The position numbers were made by a program, and so were the translations under genes. Positions 16,074-22,242 of a stretch of 22,242 nt of DNA are shown here, piece by piece (position 1 is the stretch's first letter; every line of letters begins with the position of its first letter). Source of the DNA: an uncultured Lachnospiraceae bacterium (GTDB lineage: Bacteria > Bacillota > Clostridia > Lachnospirales > Lachnospiraceae); contig CAJUDQ010000048.1 of the NCBI GenBank assembly GCA_910585215.1, positions 1 to 22,242 of the forward strand, read 5' to 3'. The notes beneath the pieces are model-generated. The model searched no databases. It saw nothing but the letters and a program-made list of their open reading frames with translations, and was not told the origin of the DNA.

Positions 16074-16101
16074 ATTATATCACAATCTCAAAATTCGTCA
16101 A
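16074..16101 (-). promoter_or_regulatory. Strong sigma-A promoter of rpsU
   Basis: TTGACG (16096-16101), a 16-nt spacer, and a perfect TATAAT (16074-16079) on the minus strand. It lies upstream of a ribosomal protein gene and gives a leader of about 67 nt. Confidence 0.82.
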
Positions 16102-16129
16102 CTGTTTTTTCTATTTTTTTCTTATTTTC

Positions 16130-18316
16130 TTATGGAAGCTTTGCACCCCATGCAAGCTGATTACCACCACATAAAGTAAAGGTCAGTGTCTCTGCTCTGT
16201 CAGTTTCATTTGCCTGCTTTACAAATACTCCCTTATAGGTTACACCATCGATTACCATTTCAACATTGGAACCTGTTGTAGATTTCCATGTACCTGTTGC
16301 TCCACCGGAAATCGTTCCATCTGAGCTTAAAGTAATCTGTATTGCATCATAAATACCATTTGTCTTATCCACTGCAGAATTTGCCACAAATACCTTGTTC
16401 TGATACTGAATAGAGAAGTCGTAAGTTCCTGCAATTTCATCCGCTGTAAATCCTACCTCTGTCAATAATTCACCTGAATACTCATAAGGAGAAACTACCA
16501 GCCAGCCGTCTTCATTGACATACATCTGATGAACTTTTACCCAGAACTGCTCACCTGTATCAGAATATCTTGTATGATAAACCAGATAAATTTTGCCGTC
16601 ATCATCTACAAATGCAGAATTATGTCCCTGAGCTGCCTCAACATGGGTTTCACTCTTTCCATACATTCTGACAGAGCTCATTGCTCTGATACCTCTGACA
16701 GAGTTATATTTTGTAGTTTTTGTATCTTTTTTCAAATCTATAAAACCGGCACTTGGGTCAAATCCAGTGTAAATAGCGCTGTTTCCTTTCTGGTCTACAT
16801 ATGGTCCGTTGATATTTTCAGAACGGAAAATTCTCATATTGTAACCGCCGCTTGTTTCAAGATTTCCAAGTGATACAAACAGATAATAATATTTGTCTGC
16901 CTTTAAAAGATATGGAGCCTCGCCGGAATTGTAATATCCTCCTGCAATCTTATAACCAAGATATGGGTCTACCTTATCCTTTTTATATTCACCATATTCA
17001 TAGCTGTAATCTCTGAGACCGGTTTTTGTATCAAGTTTAATCTGGAAAATACCTGCTGACCATGAGCCATATGTCATCCAGAGATTGCCCTCATCATCAT
17101 ATTGTACATTTGGGTCAATACAATTTACGTTTGAAGTACCTGTTGTAACTGGGTCAGAAGTATATCTTGATGGAATAGCCTCATTTTGACCTAATTTCAG
17201 CACCTGTTTAATATCCGCATAATCTGCTCTTGATACTACCTCTGAATATGGGGAGAAAGTAACGGTCATTGTCATTTTTGCTTCTGCACCATCATATTCC
17301 ACTGTCTTATCTGCTTTGATTGTAGAGGATTCTGCCGATGCCGACGCATCTGCACTGCCAAAGCATCCGGAAAAGATTACTTCATCCACATATGCATATG
17401 GTCCTTCGATTTTATCCGCTGTAAGCAATACAATCGCGGAATGCCATTCATTTCCATTGATACTCATATACATGCACCATTTTTTCATTTCATCATTCCA
17501 GATAACATCTGGTGCCCATATATTTGAACCAGTAGCTGAACGCAATTCGCTGTTCTCCGGAGTAATACAATAATTTTTCCAGATATCTCCAAAAAGAGTA
17601 TTATAATCAGAAGTTACATTCATTGTGAAATTTTTCCACTTCATCAAATCGTCTGTTTTTGCAAAAGCAAGATGTGAACCGAAAATATAATATGTACCTG
17701 TCTCAGGGTCCTTAACGATAGAAGGGTCATGTACCCCGACAGAAGCAAAGTCAGAATTGGTAACTGCATATGCCGGTGTTGAGAATGCTGATGACATGCA
17801 GCCCGCCAAAAGAACACCTGCAAGCATGGCAGCACCTGTTTTCTTTCCTTTTTTGCCCTTAAGCATAAGTGCAACCACTAAAATTACAACTACTACAACC
17901 ACTGCTACAACAATACCAATAATCAATCCAAGATTTACACTGCTGTGCTTATCGCCCTCTGTTGTAAATGTTTTTGTAATTGTTTCGCCAGCCTTAATGT
18001 GGCCAATTTCCCTTGCCGCCTTCAAATCTGTCGAATTTTTGTTATAATTTACGCCTTCTGGAAATTTGTAAGTTACATTCACCTTGTCAAGGTCATAATC
18101 ATTTGTGTTTTTAAATGACATGGTATACTCGACAGCTTCTCCACTTTTATACTTGTCACTGTCTGTACTTACACTGATTTCAAGTCCTTTCATGGAGCTG
18201 AAACCGTCTTTTCTTACAACATTGTCGTCATCTGCTGCTATTGCTGCCAGAGCCATAGACAGCATCAGCATCATACATGCAAGAAAAGCAATCAGCTTTT
18301 TTGTTAATTTCTGCAT
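16130..18316 (-). CDS. Surface GH43 enzyme, endo-1,5-alpha-arabinanase-like, with N-terminal receptor-like domain and two export-type segments
   Basis: A 728-aa protein. Residues 1-28 form a signal peptide, and 44-122 form a small Ig-like/DUF11-type domain (SGEAVEYTMSFKNTNDYDLD). Residues about 129-152 are a strong membrane helix, followed by KGKKGKK. Residues 161-184 are a second hydrophobic segment ending in PAYA, like a complete internal signal peptide. The five-bladed GH43 catalytic domain follows (about 195-610): Asp197 in HDPS, Asp401 in IDPN, Glu466 in SGEAPY, and His565 in QGHNS. A C-terminal beta-barrel-like region (about 620-728) resembles that of extracellular Abn2-type arabinanases. 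Arabinan cleavage is therefore the best guess. AGGAGG precedes ATG by 6 nt. It begins 15 bp after alaS, so co-transcription is likely. No terminator is evident downstream. Confidence 0.85.
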   Translation of the reverse strand: MQKLTKKLIAFLACMMLMLSMALAAIAADDDNVVRKDGFSSMKGLEISVSTDSDKYKSGEAVEYTMSFKNTNDYDLDKVNVTYKFPEGVNYNKNSTDLKAAREIGHIKAGETITKTFTTEGDKHSSVNLGLIIGIVVAVVVVVVILVVALMLKGKKGKKTGAAMLAGVLLAGCMSSAFSTPAYAVTNSDFASVGVHDPSIVKDPETGTYYIFGSHLAFAKTDDLMKWKNFTMNVTSDYNTLFGDIWKNYCITPENSELRSATGSNIWAPDVIWNDEMKKWCMYMSINGNEWHSAIVLLTADKIEGPYAYVDEVIFSGCFGSADASASAESSTIKADKTVEYDGAEAKMTMTVTFSPYSEVVSRADYADIKQVLKLGQNEAIPSRYTSDPVTTGTSNVNCIDPNVQYDDEGNLWMTYGSWSAGIFQIKLDTKTGLRDYSYEYGEYKKDKVDPYLGYKIAGGYYNSGEAPYLLKADKYYYLFVSLGNLETSGGYNMRIFRSENINGPYVDQKGNSAIYTGFDPSAGFIDLKKDTKTTKYNSVRGIRAMSSVRMYGKSETHVEAAQGHNSAFVDDDGKIYLVYHTRYSDTGEQFWVKVHQMYVNEDGWLVVSPYEYSGELLTEVGFTADEIAGTYDFSIQYQNKVFVANSAVDKTNGIYDAIQITLSSDGTISGGATGTWKSTTGSNVEMVIDGVTYKGVFVKQANETDRAETLTFTLCGGNQLAWGAKLP

Positions 18317-18331
18317 AAAAACCTCCTAAAA

Positions 18332-20989
18332 TTATTTGATTTGTCCCTTGAGGACATTGGAAGCCTCTTTCAGCGCCTCCCCGATAGCCTCTGGATTCTT
18401 TCCTCCAGCCTGAGCCATATTTGGACGTCCGCCCCCGCCTCCGCCAACTACAGCCGCTACCGCTTTTATAAGATTACCGGCATGCGCGCCCTTTTTCTGC
18501 GCCTCATCAGTAGCCATCGCCAAAAGATTTACTTTTGAATCTCCTTCTGCCGACGCAATCAAAACAACGCCTTCGCCTATCTTATTCTTTAACTGGTCGC
18601 CAAGATTTCTCAGACCGTTCATATCCACACCGTCCACTCTTGTCGCCAAAAGCTTAACCCCAGACACTTCGGCAATCTGATTTGTAATATCACCAAGACT
18701 TGCATTTGCAATCTGACTCTTCAGCTTTTCATTTTCACTGTGCAGCTTTCTCAAGTCTTCCTGCATGGCTTCAATCTTCTTCACAAGACCCGCTGTATCT
18801 GATTTGGCAGTTTTTGCCGCCTGATTAAGTTCTTTTTCAATCTCTGCATAGTACTTTAATACTCCCTGTGAGGTAAGTGCTTCAATTCTTCTTACACCTG
18901 CTGCAATACCTGCCTCGGATACAATCTTAAACATACCGATTGTCCCTGTATTGGATACATGTGTACCACCACACAGCTCTACAGAAAAATCTCCCATGGA
19001 AACCACTCTGACTGTCTCGCCATATTTTTCATCAAAAAGAGCCATAGCGCCAGTTCTTCTGGCCTCCTCCATGCTCATCTCTTCTGTGCGTACCTGCAGA
19101 GCATGTTCTATCTCTCTGTTTACAATTTCTTCTGTTTTTGCTATCTCTTCTGTTGTCATTGCTTCAAAATGAGAAAAATCAAATCGCAGTCTGTCCGGCG
19201 TTACCAGAGAACCTTTCTGCTGCACATGTGTACCAAGCACCATTCGCAGTGCCTTTTGAAGCAAATGTGTTGCACTGTGATTTTTACAGGTTCCATTTCT
19301 CAGTGTTTCATCTACCCGAAGCGAAACCACATCTCCCAGTTTAAACATGCCCTTTGTCACTTTTCCCACATGACCAATTTTGCCACCGGAAAGCTTTATT
19401 GTCTGTACTACCTCAAAGACAGACTCACCGGATGTAATTGTTCCAGTATCGCCTTCCTGTCCTCCCATTGTCGCATAAAAAGGAGTTTCCTTTACAATAA
19501 GGGTGCCTATATCACCATCTGCCAGCGCCTGTATCACTTCACTTTCATTTGTAAGCGCAACAATCTCAGACTCTGCCTGTAATGTATCATAACCGATAAA
19601 TACAGAAGTTATCGCCGTATCAATCTCTTCATAGACAGTAGCGTCTGCTCCCATATAGTTTGTCTCTTTGCGTGCTCCTCGTGCTTTCTTGCGCTGTTCT
19701 TCCATGCATGCAAAGAACCCTTTCTCATCTAATGTCATACCCTTTTCTTCCAGAATTTCCATTGTAAGGTCAAGTGGAAATCCATAGGTATCATACAAAC
19801 GGAATACATCTTCTCCAGGCAGTACACTCTTATCCTTCTCAGTCAAATCATTCATTAAATCCGAGAGAATCCCCAGTCCCAAATCAATTGTCTTATTAAA
19901 TTTACTTTCTTCTTCTGTCAGCACCCTGAAAATAAATTCTTTCTTTTCTTCCAATTCAGGGTAACCATCCTTTGATTCCTGAATGACAACTGCACTCAAT
20001 TTTGCAAGAAATGCTTCTTCTATACCAAGAAGCCTTCCATGTCTTGCCACACGCCGAATCAATCTGCGAAGCACATAGCCTCTGCCTTTATTTGTCGGCA
20101 TGACACCGTCTGAAATCAAAAAAGTAGCAGAACGCATATGGTCTATAATCAATCGAACAGAAACATCCTTCTCTTTATCTGAGTGATATTCTATTCCTGC
20201 AATTTCACAGACTTTATCGCGAATTGCCTTCATTGTATCAAGGTCAAAGACAGAATCTACATCCTGTACTACCAGTCCAAGCCTTTCCAGTCCCATTCCG
20301 GTATCAATATTTTTCTGAACAAGCTCGGTATAATTTCCTTTCCCGTCTCCTTCAAACTGTGTGAATACATTATTCCACACTTCCATAAAACGGTCGCAGT
20401 CACACCCTACTTTACAATCCGGTCTGCCGCATCCGTATTTTTCTCCTCTGTCATAATAAATCTCTGAGCAGGGACCACAAGGACCTGCTCCATGTTCCCA
20501 GAAGTTATCACATTCCCCGTTTTCATTTGGATAAAATTTTGTAATTTTCTCCTTTGGAATCCCGATTTTTTTATGCCACAGCTCAAACGCCTCTTCATCT
20601 TCATAATAAACAGACGGATAAAGCTTTTCTTTCTCCAACCCAAGAACCTCTGTCAAAAATTCCCATGACCATGTAATCGCCTCTTCTTTAAAGTAATCTC
20701 CAAATGAAAAATTACCAAGCATCTCAAAAAAGGTAAGATGTCTCCCATCCTTGCCAATACTGTCAATATCCTCTGTACGAATAGCCTTCTGACAGGTAGT
20801 CACCCTTCTTCTCGGTGGTATTTCCTGTCCTGTAAAATATGGCTTCAACGGTGCCATTCCTGAATTAATCAGCAAAAGACTGTTATCGTTATGCGGTACT
20901 AAAGAAAAGCTGTTCATCTTTAAATGATTTTTGCTTTCAAAAAATTCAAGGTACATTCTTCTGAGTTCATTTACTCCGTATTTCTTCAT
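18332..20989 (-). CDS. alaS: Alanyl-tRNA synthetase
   Basis: Charges tRNA-Ala in the cytosol and edits mischarged Ser/Gly. The 885-aa protein has a class II catalytic core (FFEMLGNFSFGDYFK near 87-101), a tRNA-recognition region, and an editing domain with metal ligands in HSATH (571-575) and CGGTH (673-677). A coiled coil and a C-Ala domain ending in the glycine-rich GGGGGGRPNMAQAGG follow. Start: the frame extends to a TTG at 21001, but GGAGG lies inside that extension, 5 nt before the ATG at 20989, so MKKYGVNELR is the true N-terminus. It has its own promoter 34 nt upstream. The leader is too short for a T-box. The GH43 gene follows after 15 bp. Confidence 0.97.
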   Translation of the reverse strand: MKKYGVNELRRMYLEFFESKNHLKMNSFSLVPHNDNSLLLINSGMAPLKPYFTGQEIPPRRRVTTCQKAIRTEDIDSIGKDGRHLTFFEMLGNFSFGDYFKEEAITWSWEFLTEVLGLEKEKLYPSVYYEDEEAFELWHKKIGIPKEKITKFYPNENGECDNFWEHGAGPCGPCSEIYYDRGEKYGCGRPDCKVGCDCDRFMEVWNNVFTQFEGDGKGNYTELVQKNIDTGMGLERLGLVVQDVDSVFDLDTMKAIRDKVCEIAGIEYHSDKEKDVSVRLIIDHMRSATFLISDGVMPTNKGRGYVLRRLIRRVARHGRLLGIEEAFLAKLSAVVIQESKDGYPELEEKKEFIFRVLTEEESKFNKTIDLGLGILSDLMNDLTEKDKSVLPGEDVFRLYDTYGFPLDLTMEILEEKGMTLDEKGFFACMEEQRKKARGARKETNYMGADATVYEEIDTAITSVFIGYDTLQAESEIVALTNESEVIQALADGDIGTLIVKETPFYATMGGQEGDTGTITSGESVFEVVQTIKLSGGKIGHVGKVTKGMFKLGDVVSLRVDETLRNGTCKNHSATHLLQKALRMVLGTHVQQKGSLVTPDRLRFDFSHFEAMTTEEIAKTEEIVNREIEHALQVRTEEMSMEEARRTGAMALFDEKYGETVRVVSMGDFSVELCGGTHVSNTGTIGMFKIVSEAGIAAGVRRIEALTSQGVLKYYAEIEKELNQAAKTAKSDTAGLVKKIEAMQEDLRKLHSENEKLKSQIANASLGDITNQIAEVSGVKLLATRVDGVDMNGLRNLGDQLKNKIGEGVVLIASAEGDSKVNLLAMATDEAQKKGAHAGNLIKAVAAVVGGGGGGRPNMAQAGGKNPEAIGEALKEASNVLKGQIK

Positions 20990-21022
20990 GACTGCCTCCA
21001 AAATTTTGTTACATTGTCCTTA

Positions 21023-21051
21023 ATTTTAACACAATTCTTTTTCATTTTCAA
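21023..21051 (-). promoter_or_regulatory. Sigma-A promoter of alaS
   Basis: TTGAAA (21046-21051), exactly 17 nt, then TAAAAT (21023-21028) on the minus strand; each is one base from consensus. It lies between the stop of the 68-aa gene and alaS. The predicted leader is about 26 nt. Confidence 0.7.
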
Positions 21052-21058
21052 TCATTAT

Positions 21059-21265
21059 TTACAAAAACCTTTTCGTGCGAGTCACATACTCATTTGGTAA
21101 TTTTTTCAAAAGACGATAACTTCCCCAACCTAAAAATAGAATTACTGAAATATCTGGAATCAATGCCCATGTTTGATTTAATGGCAAATACCAGCAAATA
21201 GCCAATGGAGCAAAACTTAAAGCCAGTACAAAAATAAGGATGAATCCTTTTTTTATATTATCCAT
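21059..21265 (-). CDS. Small two-helix membrane protein of unknown function
   Basis: A 68-aa protein with two hydrophobic segments: FILIFVLALSFAPLAICWYL (about 8-27) and WALIPDISVILFLGWGSYRLL (about 33-53). A basic tail (KKLPNEYVTRTKRF) follows. I do not recognise the family. AAAGGAT lies 8 nt before ATG, supporting real translation. It lies 112 bp after the small secreted protein gene, and the alaS promoter starts just before its stop. No terminator is obvious on either side. An accessory or immunity-like role for the neighbouring secreted protein is conceivable but unsupported. Confidence 0.65.
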   Translation of the reverse strand: MDNIKKGFILIFVLALSFAPLAICWYLPLNQTWALIPDISVILFLGWGSYRLLKKLPNEYVTRTKRFL

Positions 21266-21377
21266 GATAAAATATCCTTTCTTAAACTACTTATAAATAA
21301 ACTATGTAGTAAATCGACATATTCTGTTACATGGATTCTTATAACATTTATTTGCAAAAAATAAATATTTTTTCCGC

Positions 21378-21797
21378 TTATATACTGTCAGGACTCCACA
21401 GACCGTTAGCAGAATAATTATATGAATACACTCTTTTTGCATAAATCGCAGCATATTTAAAATTATTTTCATATGCATAGTTAATCATTTTATGTACTGT
21501 TCCGCTGTCAAACGTATATATATGCCCGTCAGATACATTATAATATTCATCATATACACTGTGTGAAGCAACTACCAAAGCGGTATATGGAAATACTGTT
21601 TTTTCACACTTCATATATGCAGAAGAATCATCCTGTTTTTCACGTAATTCTGTCGTAGTACTTCCACCTAAAGCAGTTTTAAAATAAAATTCAAATACAG
21701 TATCCTTGTAATTTGATGCTGACACTGGAACAGTATAAAACATCATTAAAATTGTCAACACTATAATAGCTTTAGAAATATGTTTCCTTATTTTCAT
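21378..21797 (-). CDS. Small secreted protein, DUF2712-like
   Basis: A 139-aa protein with a clear signal peptide (MKIRKHISKAIIVLTILMMF, cleavage probably after VSA at about 27) and a mature part of about 112 residues. TTTELREKQDDSSAYMKCEK, YENNFKYAAIYAKR and the terminal GLWSPDSI resemble DUF2712-type secreted proteins of Firmicutes, as I remember them. Some of those lie near ABC transporters, but none is visible here. The start is set at 21797 because AGAGGA lies 6 nt upstream; ATGs at 21803 and 21827 are alternatives. The transposable element ends 39 bp upstream, so it has probably replaced or separated the native promoter. Function is unknown. Confidence 0.65.
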   Translation of the reverse strand: MKIRKHISKAIIVLTILMMFYTVPVSASNYKDTVFEFYFKTALGGSTTTELREKQDDSSAYMKCEKTVFPYTALVVASHSVYDEYYNVSDGHIYTFDSGTVHKMINYAYENNFKYAAIYAKRVYSYNYSANGLWSPDSI

Positions 21798-21842
21798 TTG
21801 CATTCCTCTTTTCTTAATTTTCTTCAAATACTTTACCAGAAT

Positions 21843-21885
21843 GTGCCGTAAAGCCCCTAGCTTTAGCTATTGGGATATAAGGCAC
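21843..21885 (+). repeat. Left-end subterminal hairpin of the IS608-type element
   Basis: An outer stem pairs GTGCC (21843-21847) with GGCAC (21881-21885). The inner stem CCCCTAGC/GCTATTGGG has a small internal loop and a TTTA cap. AAAG, the expected left guide, immediately precedes CCCC, 17 nt downstream of TTAC. Confidence 0.8.
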
Positions 21886-21894
21886 ACCTGAAAC

Positions 21895-21923
21895 TTGACA
21901 AAACACCACATATAAGCTATTCT
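21895..21923 (+). promoter_or_regulatory. Candidate promoter inside the mobile element
   Basis: A perfect TTGACA (21895-21900), a 17-nt spacer, and TATTCT (21918-21923), which keeps the key T, A and final T. It would start transcription near 21930, directly in front of the structured region and toward the right end. Confidence 0.5.
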
Positions 21924-21929
21924 ATAACT

Positions 21930-22241
21930 ACAGACAAGAACAAGTCTTTAAAACGCTAAGAGCGTAGTGGTCTGCGCTATATAAACAAACACATTTGTTC
22001 TTTGTAAATTGAATATAGGTGGTTGCATCTAAAAAACGATAGGTGCGTAAAATATTCATCGTCCAATAGAACTGAGATATGTGGTAACAGCATATCTGCC
22101 CAAGGAGCTATATGCTCTGCCTTGGGATGGGTGATGGCACACCCATAACTAGCACTACAACCTAACAGAAATGTACTGGTTAGCCGATACACTTCGGCAG
22201 GTAGCTAGAATCCCCTACCCTTTAGGCATGGGGAGTGTCAA
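21930..22241 (+). ncRNA. Candidate structured, omegaRNA-like transcript of the IS608-type element
   Basis: About 310 nt dense in perfect helices: ACGCT/AGCGT (21953-21965), AGATATG/CATATCT (22075-22097), CCCAAGG/CCTTGGG (22099-22126, with inner GAGC/GCTC), TGGGTG/CACCCA (22128-22145), CTAAC/GTTAG (22162-22183) and GCCGA/TCGGC (22183-22198). The right-end hairpin follows. GTAGT (21964-21968) can also pair with ACTAC (22154-22158), closing a multibranch domain. TnpB-associated omegaRNAs are known to end at the right end with their guide in the flanking DNA, and this layout fits. IscB-type (HEARO) RNA is an alternative. Expression and family membership are inferred. Confidence 0.55.
22208..22241 (+). 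repeat. Right-end hairpin and cleavage site of the IS608-type element
   Basis: GAAT (the expected right guide) abuts the hairpin CCCCTACC-CTTTA-GGCATGGGG, which contains a bulge. AGTG and the TCAA cleavage tetranucleotide follow. The final base of the window lies just outside the element. Confidence 0.8.
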
Positions 22242-22242
22242 A

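Larger units (their letters stand above)
21837..22241 (+). mobile_element. ORF-less IS200/IS605 element, IS608 type (about 405 bp)
   Basis: Both ends carry imperfect hairpins in the same orientation, not as inverted repeats: CCCCTAGC-TTTA-GCTATTGGG at 21854-21874 and CCCC...GGGG at 22212-22233. AAAG (21850-21853) and GAAT (22208-22211) sit at the 5' feet of the hairpins. TTAC (21833-21836) flanks the left end and TCAA (22238-22241) closes the right end. These are exactly the guide and cleavage tetranucleotides known for IS608 and its Y1 transposase TnpA. Between the ends I find no tnpA, tnpB or iscB frame on either strand; the space holds a promoter and a structured RNA. It is therefore a non-autonomous derivative needing TnpA in trans. 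The window ends one base after the predicted right end, so the target flank and guide region are not visible. Confidence 0.82.

Noticed and set aside
17790..17815. Lipoprotein signal in the middle of the GH43 protein (LLAGC)
   Set aside because: It is internal, at residues 169-173, after a membrane helix. It resembles a lipobox, but processing there cannot be asserted from sequence.
18959..19582. A 207-codon plus-strand frame opposite alaS
   Set aside because: It is a shadow of the alaS codons; the translation is Cys/Ser/Phe-rich with no domain and lies wholly within a well-supported gene.
20990..21058. T-box riboswitch for alaS
   Set aside because: The predicted leader is only about 26 nt and the whole gap is under 70 bp. 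There is no room for a T-box and no specifier or antiterminator sequence.
21346..21366. A+T-only hairpin (ATTTATTT/AAATAAAT) after the small secreted protein gene as a terminator
   Set aside because: The stem is only 8 A-T pairs, and no T-run follows on the minus strand.
21977..22192. A 71-codon open frame on the minus strand inside the mobile element
   Set aside because: It has no Shine-Dalgarno and no recognisable domain, and it runs antisense through stem sequences that explain the region better as structured RNA.
21837..22241. Group I intron/IStron, as found on some clostridial IS605 elements
   Set aside because: The interior is short, and I could not place a group I core (guanosine-binding P7) or a credible 5' splice hairpin. 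An omegaRNA-like structure fits better, though I cannot exclude a degenerate ribozyme.

Overview
The window looks like a contig from a low-GC, endospore-forming Firmicute, most likely a Lachnospiraceae (Clostridium cluster XIVa) gut bacterium. The clues are YqfC/YqfD/SpoVB/BofC-like sporulation genes, a GH43 arabinanase-like enzyme, a CAP/cysteine-repeat surface protein, and A+T-rich sequence with purine-rich Shine-Dalgarno sites. Every confident chromosomal gene but one reads on the minus strand. The exception is a 3' gene fragment at the left edge. The first 12 bases match the end of the Illumina adapter and are probably not genomic, and the right edge falls at the end of a transposable element, so both edges look like assembly breaks.

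In the direction of transcription (right to left): at 21837-22241 lies an ORF-less IS200/IS605 element of the IS608 type, with canonical cleavage and guide tetranucleotides. It carries a heavily structured RNA with its own candidate promoter. It sits 39 bp upstream of a small secreted protein gene (21378-21797), followed by a 68-aa membrane protein. Next come alaS with its own promoter (18332-20989) and, 15 bp later, a 728-aa surface GH43 enzyme with an unusual double membrane/signal architecture. rpsU (15824-16000) has a near-consensus promoter, a leader that can form interleaved stems, and an intrinsic terminator.

A sporulation and RNA-metabolism cluster follows: yqfC, yqfD, phoH, a PgpH-like membrane HD protein, ybeY, a SpoVB/MurJ-family flippase and a BofC-like protein. 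It has the phoH/HD/ybeY order familiar from Firmicutes. Then comes a tight run of two flavoprotein oxidoreductases, proB, a DUF896 gene, a 5-formyl-THF cyclo-ligase gene and proA. These would supply the first two steps of proline synthesis plus folate salvage. Finally, a separately promoted gene with a hairpin-rich leader encodes a large CAP-domain surface protein. It ends at a bidirectional terminator shared with the truncated plus-strand gene.

The most unusual items are the ORF-less IS608-type element with a candidate omegaRNA-like transcript, the two-signal GH43 protein, the PgpH-like protein lacking several expected metal-ligand histidines, the interleaved-stem rpsU leader, and the asparagine-rich insertion in a flavoprotein.
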